Positions 16,999 to 26,463 of a stretch of 64,000 bases of DNA are shown here, piece by piece (within the stretch, counting starts at the first letter, position 1; each line of letters starts with the position of its first letter). The translations under genes and the position numbers were made by a program. The notes under the pieces are model-generated. The model searched no databases. It saw only the letters and a list, made by a program, of their open reading frames with translations, and had not been told where the DNA came from. The stretch is from Novosphingopyxis baekryungensis DSM 16222 (GTDB taxonomy: Bacteria; Pseudomonadota; Alphaproteobacteria; Sphingomonadales; Sphingomonadaceae), in NCBI RefSeq assembly GCF_000420305.1, contig NZ_ATUR01000002.1, positions 62,001-126,000 on the forward strand, read 5' to 3'.

Positions 16999-19479
16999 AT
17001 GGATAAGGCTGATACACCGAATTTCGCTTACCACCTGCGCCGTGACGCAGGAGGGCTGGCATCGCGCCTGTGGCAGAGCCGCTGGATCAAGGCGCTGTTG
17101 GCTCTGGCAGTGCTCGGGCTGGTCGCTTTGGTGGGGCTGTGGTTCTTCGTGGCCAAGGACCTGCCGGACGCGGCAGCGCTCACCGAATATGAGCCGCCAC
17201 TGCCCACCATCGTTCGCGATTTTCAGGGGGAGCCGTTTCACAGCTATGCGCGGGAACGGCGCGTACAGCTGCAATATGCCGATTTCCCACCACTGATGGT
17301 GCGCGCTTATCTGGCAGCCGAGGACAGCACCTTCTTTCAGCATGGTGGGCTGGATTATCCCGGCATCATGTCTGCGGCGATCAACAATGTGACCTCGTCC
17401 GGCCGCTCGCGCGGTGCCTCGACGATCACGCAGCAAGTTGCCAAGAACATCCTGCTGACCAATGAAGCGACCTATAGCCGCAAGCTGAAAGAGGCGATCC
17501 TGGCCTTCCGCATGGAAGACGCGCTCACCAAGCAGCAGATCCTCGAGCTTTATCTGAACGAGATTTATCTCGGCCGAAACGCCTATGGCGTCCAGGCGGC
17601 GGCCCAGGCCTATTTCGGCAAGGATGTCGACCAGCTGGACTTGCATGAGATTGCCTATCTGGCGATCCTGCCAAAGGGGCCGAGCAATTATCAACCGGAA
17701 AGCAATGCCCAGCGCGCGATCGTCCGCCGCAACTGGGCTTTGGGCGAAATGCAGTCCAATGACTGGATTTCGCAGGCACAGATGCAGGCGGCGCGGGCCG
17801 AGCCGCTGGGAACGATTGCCCGGCAGGGCAGTCAATTCGCATCGCAGGGCGGGTATTTTGTCGAAGAGGTGCGCCGCCGCCTGATCGATCGCTTCGGTGA
17901 GAATGCGGAGAGCGGGCCTTATAGCGTATATGCCGGCGGCCTCTGGGTGCGCAGTTCGTTCAATCCCGACTATCAGAAATGGGCGACGGAAGCCCTGCGC
18001 GATGGCATGATGCGCTACAGCGCCGGGCGCGGCTGGAAGGATGTGATCGGATCGATCGATCTGGATGATGGGGATTGGGCAAGGCAGCTGGCCTCCACCG
18101 GAAAAAATACCGATTACAAGGACTGGCGTATCGGCGTCTATCTCGGCGATAACGAGATCGGCTTTTCCGATGGCAGCCGCGCGCCGTTGCAGGGTGTGCC
18201 GTCTGCCATGACGCCGGGTATGCTGACGGCCGCTGCGCCATCAGGCAGCAACTGGGCGGTGCGCAGCGTGCCGGAAGTGGGCGGCGGCATGGTGGTGGAG
18301 CATCCCACATCCGGTCGCATCTTCGCCATGCAGGGCGGGTTTGACAATCGCCTGTCGAGTTTTAACCGTGCCACGCAGGCGATGCGCCAGCCCGGATCGA
18401 CCATCAAGCCCTTCGTATATGCCTCGGCGATCGATCAGGGCATGACCCCGGCCACGATGATCGTGGATGGGACGTTCTGCGTCTATCAAAGCGCCTCGCT
18501 TGGGCAGAAATGCTTCCGCAACTTTGGCGGTGCCGGTGGATCGGGCGCACATACGATGCGCTGGGGGCTGGAACAGTCACGCAATCTCATGACGGTGCGG
18601 GCGGCCAATGATGCCGGCATGCCCAATGTGGTGAAGACCATCAAGACGATGGGGATCGGCGATTACAAGCCGTATCTGTCGTTCGCGCTGGGTGCCGGCG
18701 ATACCACGGTGGAGCGGATGGTGAACGCCTTCTCCATGCTGGTCAATCATGGCCGCAAACTGGATTCGACCGTGATCGACTTTGCGCAGGACCGGCGTGG
18801 TCAGGTGATCTGGCCCAAGAACTGGAAGCCCTGCCGCGGCTGCAATGCGGACGAATGGAATGGCGGGCCGATGCCGCGCTTCACGCCGGACGGAAAGCAG
18901 CTGATGGACCCTGTGACCGCCTATCAGGTGGTGCATATGCTCGAAGGCGTGGTGCAGCGTGGCACGGCGACCGTCCTGCGCGATCTGGATCGTCCGCTGT
19001 TCGGCAAGACGGGCACCACCACGGGGCCAACCAATGTTTGGTTCATCGGCGGATCGCCCGATTTGGTGGCGGGCGTCTATCTTGGTTTCGATCAGCCGCG
19101 CAGCCTTGGCGGATATGCGCAGGGTGGCCGGGTGGCGGCACCGATTTTCAAGCAGTTCGCGCAAAAAGCGTTTGAGGGCATGCCGGCCCGTCCCTTCACC
19201 GCCCCGGATGGCGTACGGCTTGTGCGGATCGACCGGCGTACCGGCCGCCGCGTCTATGGCGCTTGGCCGGAGGGTGGCCCGCTGGACGCGGTGATCTGGG
19301 AGGCGTTCAAGCCCGAAACAGAGCCGAAGCGCACGATCCGGACGGAGGAAATTGCCGCGCGCAGCCAGCGGCAGGCACGGCGTAAATCCGCCAGCCAGGC
19401 CAAGGCCAAGCCGGTGCCGGGCGTCGTCGGGACGCAGCAGGACAATGATTTCATCGCCAGCGAAGGCGGCATCTACTAG
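16999..19479 (+). CDS. mrcA: Penicillin-binding protein 1A (transglycosylase/transpeptidase)
   Basis: An 826-residue bifunctional class A PBP: N-terminal transmembrane helix (about 30-52), GT51 glycosyltransferase motifs (EDSTFFQHGGLDYPG, GASTITQQVAKN, RKLKEAILAFRMED, LYLNEIYLG), then a transpeptidase domain with SxxK in RQPGSTIKPFVYAS and KTG in LFGKTGTTTG. It polymerises and cross-links peptidoglycan in the periplasm. The C-terminal 50 residues are basic and low-complexity. It directly follows the amidase gene, an amiC-mrcA order common in alphaproteobacteria. Confidence 0.95.
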   Translation: MDKADTPNFAYHLRRDAGGLASRLWQSRWIKALLALAVLGLVALVGLWFFVAKDLPDAAALTEYEPPLPTIVRDFQGEPFHSYARERRVQLQYADFPPLMVRAYLAAEDSTFFQHGGLDYPGIMSAAINNVTSSGRSRGASTITQQVAKNILLTNEATYSRKLKEAILAFRMEDALTKQQILELYLNEIYLGRNAYGVQAAAQAYFGKDVDQLDLHEIAYLAILPKGPSNYQPESNAQRAIVRRNWALGEMQSNDWISQAQMQAARAEPLGTIARQGSQFASQGGYFVEEVRRRLIDRFGENAESGPYSVYAGGLWVRSSFNPDYQKWATEALRDGMMRYSAGRGWKDVIGSIDLDDGDWARQLASTGKNTDYKDWRIGVYLGDNEIGFSDGSRAPLQGVPSAMTPGMLTAAAPSGSNWAVRSVPEVGGGMVVEHPTSGRIFAMQGGFDNRLSSFNRATQAMRQPGSTIKPFVYASAIDQGMTPATMIVDGTFCVYQSASLGQKCFRNFGGAGGSGAHTMRWGLEQSRNLMTVRAANDAGMPNVVKTIKTMGIGDYKPYLSFALGAGDTTVERMVNAFSMLVNHGRKLDSTVIDFAQDRRGQVIWPKNWKPCRGCNADEWNGGPMPRFTPDGKQLMDPVTAYQVVHMLEGVVQRGTATVLRDLDRPLFGKTGTTTGPTNVWFIGGSPDLVAGVYLGFDQPRSLGGYAQGGRVAAPIFKQFAQKAFEGMPARPFTAPDGVRLVRIDRRTGRRVYGAWPEGGPLDAVIWEAFKPETEPKRTIRTEEIAARSQRQARRKSASQAKAKPVPGVVGTQQDNDFIASEGGIY

Positions 19480-19542
19480 GCTTGCATGAAGACGGGGATG
19501 CGGACTGGGGGAGCCATTTCGCTTCCCCTACATTGCGGACAC

Positions 19543-20436
19543 ATGGCAGCTTTATCCTATGTCCGCGAAAATCTGGTGCTCTTCGGTGCGCTTGCGGCCA
19601 ATCTCGGCATCGCGATCGCAAAATTCGTCGCGGCCAGCATCACCGGTTCGTCCTCGATGCTGTCCGAAGGGTTTCATTCCGTCGTCGACAGTCTCAATCA
19701 GGTCTTGCTGCTATATGGCGGCCACCGCGCCAACCGTCCGCCGGATCATCAGCACCCCTTCGGCTATGGCCGGGAGCTGTATTTCTGGGCGTTCGTGGTG
19801 GCGATCCTCATCTTTGCCGTGGGCGCGGGCATTTCGATCTACGAAGGCTATGTCCACTACACGTCGCCCGAGGAATTGACCGATCCGACGATCAACTATG
19901 TCGTGCTTGGCGTGGCTGCGTTGATGGAAGGAACGAGCTGGACCATCGCGGTGCGTGAATTTGCGTCCAGCAAGGGTGAGGGCAGCTGGTGGGAGGAGAT
20001 CAAGCGATCCAAGGACCCCTCCGTCTTCGTCGTGCTGTTCGAAGATTCCGCAGCGCTGGCCGGGCTGCTCGTCGCCGCCCTTGGCGTTTGGGCGAGCCAC
20101 GCCTTCAACATGCCCGAGCTTGATGGGGTCGCGTCCATGGTCATCGGCGTGATCCTTGCGGCGGTGGCTATCACGCTGGCGCGCGAAGCCAAGGGCCTCC
20201 TGATCGGCGAAGGCGCCGATGCCGCGCGTATCGAGACCATTCGATCCATCGTGGACCGGCAGGCATGGGTGACCGCGGTCAACCATGTGCGCACGGTCCA
20301 TTCTTCGCCGGAACAGGTCTTCGTCGCCATCAGCGCGGACCTTGCCGACGATCTGCGCATGGGGGAGGGCGAGCGGCTGATCGAGGAACTTGAAGATGAA
20401 CTGCGCGCGGCCGTGCCGGAATTGTCCTCAATCTAG
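19543..20436 (+). CDS. Cation diffusion facilitator family transporter
   Basis: From the ATG at 19543 the product is 297 residues with the CDF pattern: VRENLVLFGALAANLGIAIAKF (TM1), MLSEGFHSVVDSLNQVLLLYG (metal-site helix 2 with HxxxD), HPFGYGRELYFWAFVVAILIFA (TM3), a second HxxxD-like region around FEDSAALAGLLVAALG, and a cytosolic C-terminal domain (ILAAVAITLAREAKGLLIGEG). CDF proteins export Zn2+ or related divalent metals by proton antiport. The frame is open from 19486, but the first 19 codons lack family similarity. Confidence 0.85.
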   Translation: MAALSYVRENLVLFGALAANLGIAIAKFVAASITGSSSMLSEGFHSVVDSLNQVLLLYGGHRANRPPDHQHPFGYGRELYFWAFVVAILIFAVGAGISIYEGYVHYTSPEELTDPTINYVVLGVAALMEGTSWTIAVREFASSKGEGSWWEEIKRSKDPSVFVVLFEDSAALAGLLVAALGVWASHAFNMPELDGVASMVIGVILAAVAITLAREAKGLLIGEGADAARIETIRSIVDRQAWVTAVNHVRTVHSSPEQVFVAISADLADDLRMGEGERLIEELEDELRAAVPELSSI

Positions 20437-20489
20437 TGCGCCCCGAAAAAGCGCAGGACGCTGCCGATCTGCCAGCACATTAAGTCGCG

Positions 20490-21737
20490 TTATTTCGCCA
20501 GAATATCGGCCTCCGCGCGCGCCATATAGGCCCGGGTCAGCGGCAGGGCATGCCGGTCGCGGGTGAACTGGATCTGATAATTGCACATGCCGCCATATTC
20601 GAAACTGGAGGTCGCGCCTGCCAGATAGAACATCCACATGCGGTAGAACCGCTCATCATGCAGTGCGATGATCTCCTCCCGATGCGCGAGGCAGTTGGCA
20701 TACCATTGGCGCAGGGTCTTGCCGTAATGGAGGCGCAGCATCTCGGTATCGGTGGCGATCAGGCGAAACTTCTCGCTTGCGGCCACCGTCTCGGAAAGGG
20801 CGGGGATATAGCCGCCGGGGAAGACATATTTTCTGGTGAAGGCGTCGGTCGTTCCGGGCGAGCCGATCCGTCCGATCGTGTGGACCAGCATGACTCCGTC
20901 ATCGACCAGCAGGTTCGCGCAGGCTTCGAAAAACGTCTCGAACTGCGGGCGGCCCACATGTTCGAACATGCCCACGGAAACGATCCGGTCAAACTGTTTG
21001 CCGCGCCCGGGCAGCTCGCGATAATCGACCAGCTCGAACGAAATGCGATCGGCGACTCCGGCCGCTTCGGCGCGCTCCTGCGCCAGGGCCAGCTGCTCGC
21101 GCGATAGCGTGATGGCCGTGACGCGGACCTGAAATTTCTGCGCCAGATAGATTGCCATGCCGCCCCAGCCGCAGCCGATATCCAGCACATGGTCTCCATC
21201 GCGCAGGGCCAGTTTGGCAGCAATATGCGCCAGCTTGGCCTCTTGCGCCTGGGCCAGCGTTTCCACGCCGTCATCCCAATAGGCGCAGCTATACTGCATG
21301 TGCTCGCTATCCAGCATCAGCTGGTAGAGCGGATTGCCGATATCATAATGATGCGCGACATTGCGCTGCGAGCCCAACTTGTCGTTGATCGCCTCCCGCG
21401 CAAAGGCGATGCGGTTGCTGAGGCGCCGCAGCGGGCTCGGCGGGCCGATGCTTCCGCCGCGATCCCATGGGGTGTTCGCACGCAACAGCTCGACCAGTTC
21501 CATGATGCCACCCTGCTGCAGCGTCAGGCGGCCATCCATAAAGGCTTCCGCCGCGCCGAGCCGCGGATCCAGCACGATATCACGCGGAACCTTGGAGTCC
21601 GTAAATGTCAGGGCAACGTCGCGAAAGCCTTCGGCCGGTTGGCCGAAGGTCTGCTGCGTGCCGTCGGCAAAGGAGACGGTAAGCGTGCCTTGTTTGACGA
21701 TGGAAGAGAGGTAGCGGCTGACGAGGGTTTTGCTCAT
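20490..21737 (-). CDS. cfa: Cyclopropane-fatty-acyl-phospholipid synthase family methyltransferase
   Basis: A 415-residue SAM-dependent enzyme with an N-terminal SCP2-like region (about 1-110) and a methyltransferase domain. Motifs include MQYSCAYWDDG (conserved Cys), the SAM-binding VLDIGCGWGGMAIYLAQ, and the C-terminal substrate region RQWYANCLAHREEI … YGGMCNYQIQFTRDRHALP. It adds a methylene group across double bonds of membrane phospholipids. Length and motifs are typical of bacterial Cfa. The convergent neighbour is the CDF transporter. Confidence 0.9.
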   Translation of the reverse strand: MSKTLVSRYLSSIVKQGTLTVSFADGTQQTFGQPAEGFRDVALTFTDSKVPRDIVLDPRLGAAEAFMDGRLTLQQGGIMELVELLRANTPWDRGGSIGPPSPLRRLSNRIAFAREAINDKLGSQRNVAHHYDIGNPLYQLMLDSEHMQYSCAYWDDGVETLAQAQEAKLAHIAAKLALRDGDHVLDIGCGWGGMAIYLAQKFQVRVTAITLSREQLALAQERAEAAGVADRISFELVDYRELPGRGKQFDRIVSVGMFEHVGRPQFETFFEACANLLVDDGVMLVHTIGRIGSPGTTDAFTRKYVFPGGYIPALSETVAASEKFRLIATDTEMLRLHYGKTLRQWYANCLAHREEIIALHDERFYRMWMFYLAGATSSFEYGGMCNYQIQFTRDRHALPLTRAYMARAEADILAK

Positions 21738-21832
21738 GGCGGCTATCTATGGATTGCTGCTGCCTTGCGCCATCGCTTTTTGCCGCTCAGGAGCATCGAT
21801 CGGGAGATTTGGCGGCGCCGGGCAGCGCCAGG

Positions 21833-23413
21833 TCAATCTTCCGCCGCCAAACCCAGAGCGTGCGCCATGAGCGCGTAGATCGCGTTCTGTTCTATGGTGC
21901 CAGATACCAGATAGGCGCCAGGCCCGATGGCCTTCAGCGCAACATCTTCGCCGGCATGGGTTTCCGAACCGAGCGGGACAAGCGCCTGCTGCTGATAGTC
22001 TTTGGCCGTCGTGTCCGTATCGGCAGGATCGGTGCGTCCAGTCGCCGCAACGGCGCCGGGCCCGTTCATGTAGCCGAGCGTGGTATAGGCCTTGCCGTCC
22101 TTGGTGGCCGGCGCGCCATCTTCATCGGCATTGACCAGGCCTAGGATCGGATTTCCCCGCGCCGGATAGCCCGCCATGGTGAAGACGTGGCTGTGATCGG
22201 CTGTGACCATGATCGTCGTCTCCGAAGGATCGGTCAGGTCGAGCGCTGTCTGCACCGCTTCATCCATCGCCGCAAAATCGGCAAGCGCGCGATAGGCATT
22301 GCCGGCATGATGGGCATGGTCGATGCGTCCCCCCTCTACCAGCAGGACAAAGCCTTCCGCTTTGTTCGACAAGCGCTGGATGGCGGCGCGGGTCATGGCG
22401 GCGATCGACGGTTCCTTGCCCGGATCTCGCGCGCGATCGGCATCATATTGCATATGGCTCGGCTCGAACAGCGCGAGCACAGGCTTGCCGTTGGCAGGCA
22501 GCGCGGCAAATTGCGCGCCGTTCCAGATATAATGGCCGCCGGTACGGGACGCCCAATCGGCAGCCAGATCGCGGCCATCGGTGCGTGCACCGGTCTTGCC
22601 CGGATATTCCGGATCGGCCTCATCGGCGCGCAGGAAATTCGCACGGCCCCCGCCCATCATCAGATCGAACCCGCCGCCATGGTTCCAGTTGACCAGCTGC
22701 GCGGCGATATCGGTGCAACCGGCGGCCTTGGCTTCGGCTGGCAGAACGGCATCATTCTCCCAATCACGGCTGGCGCTGTGGGCATAGGTTGCCGCAGGCG
22801 TGGCGTGAGTGATGCGCGCGGTGGAAATGATACCGGTGGCGCGGCCCTGATCGGCGGCCCGCTCGAATAGGCTTTCGACTGGTGACGAGAGCGATGCGGC
22901 GCAGTCGCCCGTCGTCACGCTCGGCGCCATGCCCAGCGTGCCGCTGCGGGATTTGGTGCCAGAGAAAATGGCCGATGCGGTGGCGGCGCTGTCCGGTACC
23001 TGGAAATCCGTGGAATAGGTTTTGACCATCGCGGTATAGGGCAGGCTGTCCTGCGCCGTGACCAGGCTTTCGCCATCGCGGCCCTTGCGCTCGCCTTCGA
23101 AAATCCGGCCGGCGGTCAGCGTGGCGATGCCCATGCCGTCTCCGATGAAAATGATCAGATTTTTGGCGGGCCCCTTGATGGGTTCGCGCGCAATCTGGCG
23201 CTGCACGAAGGCTTCTGCCTCGGCGCGATATTGCGCAGCGCTTTTGCTGCGCGCAATCGATCGCTCTTCCGGTGCGTCGCCACTCAGCACACTGTCCGCC
23301 TGCGGGCGCAACACCGTGGTCGGCGCGGGCGCGGCGGAATTGACCAGTTCCTGCTGCGCATTGGCTGCACAGCCGGCGAGGAGAAGGGGGATCAGGGCGA
23401 AGGCATGGCGCAT
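21833..23413 (-). CDS. Alkaline phosphatase (PhoA type), lipoprotein
   Basis: From the ATG at 23413 the product is 526 residues. A lipoprotein signal ends LLLAGC (Cys 14). The alkaline phosphatase fold shows metal-binding IIFIGDGMG, the catalytic Ser in VPDSAATASAIFSG, GGRIDHAHHAGNA, and TADHSHVFTMAGYP. It hydrolyses phosphomonoesters outside the cytoplasm, normally under phosphate starvation. The lipobox suggests membrane tethering rather than a free periplasmic enzyme. No Pho box was recognised by eye. An in-frame extension to 23464 is rejected because it would disrupt the signal peptide. Confidence 0.9.
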   Translation of the reverse strand: MRHAFALIPLLLAGCAANAQQELVNSAAPAPTTVLRPQADSVLSGDAPEERSIARSKSAAQYRAEAEAFVQRQIAREPIKGPAKNLIIFIGDGMGIATLTAGRIFEGERKGRDGESLVTAQDSLPYTAMVKTYSTDFQVPDSAATASAIFSGTKSRSGTLGMAPSVTTGDCAASLSSPVESLFERAADQGRATGIISTARITHATPAATYAHSASRDWENDAVLPAEAKAAGCTDIAAQLVNWNHGGGFDLMMGGGRANFLRADEADPEYPGKTGARTDGRDLAADWASRTGGHYIWNGAQFAALPANGKPVLALFEPSHMQYDADRARDPGKEPSIAAMTRAAIQRLSNKAEGFVLLVEGGRIDHAHHAGNAYRALADFAAMDEAVQTALDLTDPSETTIMVTADHSHVFTMAGYPARGNPILGLVNADEDGAPATKDGKAYTTLGYMNGPGAVAATGRTDPADTDTTAKDYQQQALVPLGSETHAGEDVALKAIGPGAYLVSGTIEQNAIYALMAHALGLAAED

Positions 23414-23613
23414 GATATCGGGACTCGCATAAGGCAGGCTGAGATGATGACAGGGTGATCCCACAGGCTGGTTACAGCTTCAAGACGCGCCCTGCATACA
23501 GGAACCATGCGGTATCAGGTGGCGCCACCTATCAAAGTTTACGCGCCACTATTCGGACGGGTTGATCGTTCCACCGTCATGCCGATCATCACGACCGGCT
23601 GGAGATTGCCGCG

Positions 23614-23862
23614 ATGTTCACCCAGCTCAACCCGCCCATGCCCGTAACCGTCACCGATCGCGGCAAGGGCCTGGCCTTCGCCGTCATCGACTATGGGCCG
23701 GAGCATAATTTGATCTGGGTGACGGCTATCGATGCCACCGGGGAAATCTGGTGCGCGCCCAACCCCAAGGTGCGCATGCAGAACAACTGGACCCAAGGGC
23801 GCATGATACCGCCTTCTCCGGAAGATCCGCCATTCGCCGTCAGCGCTCAATCGATACGATAA
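23614..23862 (+). CDS. Conserved hypothetical protein, 82 residues
   Basis: A soluble protein beginning MFTQLNPPMPVTVTDRGKGL, with a central AVIDYGPEHNLIWVTAIDATGEIWCAPNP and a Pro-rich tail. The sequence looks structured (alternating beta-type hydrophobics) and coding, but I cannot assign a function; similar short proteins occur in sphingomonads and some phage-related loci. Its last 16 bp overlap the end of the convergent DUF1989 gene. A start a few codons upstream is possible because no clear SD is present. Confidence 0.55.
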   Translation: MFTQLNPPMPVTVTDRGKGLAFAVIDYGPEHNLIWVTAIDATGEIWCAPNPKVRMQNNWTQGRMIPPSPEDPPFAVSAQSIR

Positions 23863-24434
23863 TCTATCGGCGTCATCGTGCCGTTATTGCTTGTCGGTGC
23901 GGAACAGGCGGTCATGCCGATAATGAGATCCATCTCGGCGCGGAAGGTGATGGTGTCGCCGGCTTTGCTGAGCGGGGGCTGGACGCTGAAGCGACCGGTA
24001 TCACCATCGACGGGCACGTTCATGAAGATGTTGAAGGCGCAGGGAATGCGGTCTGCGCCGATATCGTAATCGTCGAGGGCGGCAGCCAGATTGCCGAAGC
24101 AGCCGCGATGCGGGTCATCGTCATTATACAGGATACGGAAGGTATCCTTGGAACAGGGCGTCAGCAGAAAATCATGCCGCCCGACATCATCCTGTTCGAT
24201 ATGGAGCATGATGTTGGACCGGTTGGAATATAGCCGGTGACCCGTCGTCAGATAGATCGTGTCCTGATAATCGAAGGTGCGACCATTGGAGATGACCTCG
24301 TCCCGGTCATGGAGACCGAAGGCGACCAGATCGCTCACTTGCTCGCCCATGGGATCGCACACGATCAGACGCTGGCCGCGCTTCAGTTCAAACGCGGTCC
24401 CGGTGCGGCGTTCGATGCGGGTCATCTGGGTCAT
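23847..24434 (-). CDS. DUF1989 (urea carboxylase-associated) family protein
   Basis: A 195-residue protein with the DUF1989 pattern: FELKRGQRLIVCDPMGEQVSDL, TTGHRLYSNRSNIML, FLLTPCSKDTFRILY with its conserved Cys, HRGCFGNLAAAL, and PCAFNIFMNVPVD. In guanidine-degrading bacteria, paired DUF1989 proteins (CgdA/CgdB) are the carboxyguanidine deiminase; other members are unassigned. Here there is one copy and no urea or guanidine carboxylase gene nearby. Its start overlaps the end of the YqcI/YcgG gene by 4 bp, so the two are translationally coupled and probably work together. Confidence 0.82.
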   Translation of the reverse strand: MTQMTRIERRTGTAFELKRGQRLIVCDPMGEQVSDLVAFGLHDRDEVISNGRTFDYQDTIYLTTGHRLYSNRSNIMLHIEQDDVGRHDFLLTPCSKDTFRILYNDDDPHRGCFGNLAAALDDYDIGADRIPCAFNIFMNVPVDGDTGRFSVQPPLSKAGDTITFRAEMDLIIGMTACSAPTSNNGTMTPIDYRID

Positions 24435-25105
24435 GGCGTGTCTTCCGATGGGCTGGGGCGGTGATAGGGGGCAGACCAGCTGCCGGGTACGGACCGGCCG
24501 CTATACTGCCGCGCCTCGGATATGGTGCCGTGCCGCGACAACATGGGATTGTCCGATCCCTGCAGCGCATGATCGCGCGCCAGGATCGCGCCGCGAAGTT
24601 TCTCGTAGCGGCCCTGTTCACGCAGAGTCTCGAACTGATCGTGCAGATTGAAAATCAAGGTGGGATAGGTGAACCGCCGCGCCTTGCGGCTGGCACCCGG
24701 ATGCAGACCAACCACGAAGAACGCCGATCCGCCGAAGCTGAGCGAGAAATGGGGATTGTCCGGATCGGCGCTGACGCCGTCCTCCTGGTTCTGGCCCAGC
24801 CAGACATCCTTGTCCGTCATGGACTGGATGCGCTTCCACATGTGCCGCTCGAATGCTTTCTCGCTCAGCAATAGCGGCGCGCAATAGATCACCGCGAAAG
24901 AACGGAAAAGCTTGGGCTCGTCTTGCGCTTTCGCGGCAAAGTCCATCAGCTTGCGATGGACCTCCAGATCGTTCCAGCTGGACGCGATCGATCGCGCGCA
25001 ATGAATGTCGAGCTGCCGCTTGCCAAGCGCCGATTTGGCACCGACGCAGGGAAACTCGTTGCGGGCGATGAACCGTTCCAGCGAATCGGGGGGTGTTGGT
25101 TGCAT
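24431..25105 (-). CDS. YqcI/YcgG family protein (GntA-like putative heme-dependent N-hydroxylase)
   Basis: A 224-residue protein of the YqcI/YcgG family. Key segments are FIARNEFPCVGAKSALGKRQ, FRSFAVIYCAPLLLSEKAFE, MWKRIQSMTDKDV, FSLSFGGSAFFVVGLHPGASR and FTYPTLIFNLHDQFETLR. The family includes GntA, a heme-dependent enzyme that N-hydroxylates a guanidino group in guanitoxin biosynthesis; most members are uncharacterised. The C-terminal 30 residues are Pro/Ser rich. It is the first gene of a two-gene unit with DUF1989. Family assignment is good; the hydroxylase activity is inference. Confidence 0.8.
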   Translation of the reverse strand: MQPTPPDSLERFIARNEFPCVGAKSALGKRQLDIHCARSIASSWNDLEVHRKLMDFAAKAQDEPKLFRSFAVIYCAPLLLSEKAFERHMWKRIQSMTDKDVWLGQNQEDGVSADPDNPHFSLSFGGSAFFVVGLHPGASRKARRFTYPTLIFNLHDQFETLREQGRYEKLRGAILARDHALQGSDNPMLSRHGTISEARQYSGRSVPGSWSAPYHRPSPSEDTP

Positions 25106-25333
25106 AACGCGCCCTATTAGGCCCGGATCATCGTGGGTCGATTAATCTAGATGTATGTTAACATAGGTTTTGGCATGCCTTGCGTTCGTGGTAGGCTGAG
25201 GACTTGCCGTCAAAACCCATCGGCCGATCCGCCGAACAAGCGACGCGCTGCGCTTGGCCAGACCCGATCCTTTACATCGCCGCGCGATCCACTAATTCCA
25301 AAGCCACGCAATTTCAGTCCTGGAGCCATGTTC

Positions 25334-26461
25334 ATGCGCGCAGAAGCGCAATCCCTTGTCGACCGTATCGACGCCGCCCTTGCCCTGGTTCGCCGCTCGC
25401 TCGATTGGGATCGCGCGCTGCGCCGACTGGACGAGTTGAACGCGCGCGTCGAAGACCCGACACTCTGGGACGATCCAAAGCAGGCCGAGACGGTGATGCG
25501 CGAACGTCAGCGGCTCGATAGCAACATAGGCGCGGCCAGGGAGATCGAGGCGGAGAAGACCGACACGGTCGAGCTGATCGAGATGGCCGATGCCGAAGGG
25601 GATAGCGAGATGGCCGACGAGGCACTGGCCTCCCTCAAGGCGCTGGCCGACCGGGCGGACCGCGACAAGGTGAACGCGCTGCTGGGCGGTGAGGCGGACG
25701 GAAACGACTGCTATCTGGAGGTCCATGCCGGCGCGGGCGGCACCGAGAGCAACGACTGGGCCGAGATGCTGCTGCGCATGTATCAGCGCTGGGCCGAGGC
25801 CCGCGGCTACAAGGTCGAGATGGTCGAGTATCAGGGCGGCGACAGCGCGGGCATCAAGTCCGCTACGCTGCTGGTGAAGGGCGAGAACGCCTATGGCTAT
25901 GCCAAGACCGAGAGCGGCGTGCATCGCCTGGTCCGCATCAGCCCCTATGACAGCTCGGCGCGCCGCCATACCAGCTTCTCCAGCATCTGGGTCTACCCGG
26001 TGATCGATGACGACATCGCCATCGAGATCAACGAGAGCGACCTCAAGATCGACACCTATCGCGCGTCCGGTGCGGGCGGGCAGCACGTCAACACCACCGA
26101 CAGCGCCGTGCGCATCACCCACATGCCCAGCGGCATCATCGTGGCCAGCCAGAACGACCGCAGCCAGCACAAGAACCGGGCCGAGGCGATGGGCATGCTG
26201 AAGGCCCGCCTGTACGAGGCCGAACTGCGCGAGCGTGAGGAGCGCGCCATGGCCGAGCATGCCTCCAAGTCCGACATCGGCTGGGGCAGCCAGATCCGCT
26301 CCTACGTCCTCCAGCCATACCAGATGGTGAAGGATCTGCGCACTGGCGTCACCAGCACCGCCCCCGGCGATGTGCTGGACGGCGCGCTCGACCCCTTCAT
26401 GGCCGCCGCCCTGGCCCAGCGCGTGACGGGCGAAGCGGTCGAGGTGGAAGACGTCGATTGA
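25334..26461 (+). CDS. prfB: Peptide chain release factor 2
   Basis: A 375-residue class I release factor with the stop-codon recognition region [15 protein letters not shown] (SPF-equivalent region) and the catalytic GGQ in [18 protein letters not shown]. It releases peptides at UGA and UAA. The ORF is continuous: the programmed +1 frameshift near codon 26 seen in many bacteria is absent. SD TGGAG is eight bases before the ATG at 25334; the ATG at 25328 is too close to it, and the longer in-frame extension to 25151 has no similarity. The methyltransferase gene starts 2 bp after the stop. Confidence 0.94.
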   Translation: MRAEAQSLVDRIDAALALVRRSLDWDRALRRLDELNARVEDPTLWDDPKQAETVMRERQRLDSNIGAAREIEAEKTDTVELIEMADAEGDSEMADEALASLKALADRADRDKVNALLGGEADGNDCYLEVHAGAGGTESNDWAEMLLRMYQRWAEARGYKVEMVEYQGGDSAGIKSATLLVKGENAYGYAKTESGVHRLVRISPYDSSARRHTSFSSIWVYPVIDDDIAIEINESDLKIDTYRASGAGGQHVNTTDSAVRITHMPSGIIVASQNDRSQHKNRAEAMGMLKARLYEAELREREERAMAEHASKSDIGWGSQIRSYVLQPYQMVKDLRTGVTSTAPGDVLDGALDPFMAAALAQRVTGEAVEVEDVD

Positions 26462-26463
26462 CG

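Noticed and set aside
25334-25420. Programmed frameshift in prfB
   Set aside because: The frame is open through the usual shift position with no internal stop, so the alphaproteobacterial no-frameshift form applies.
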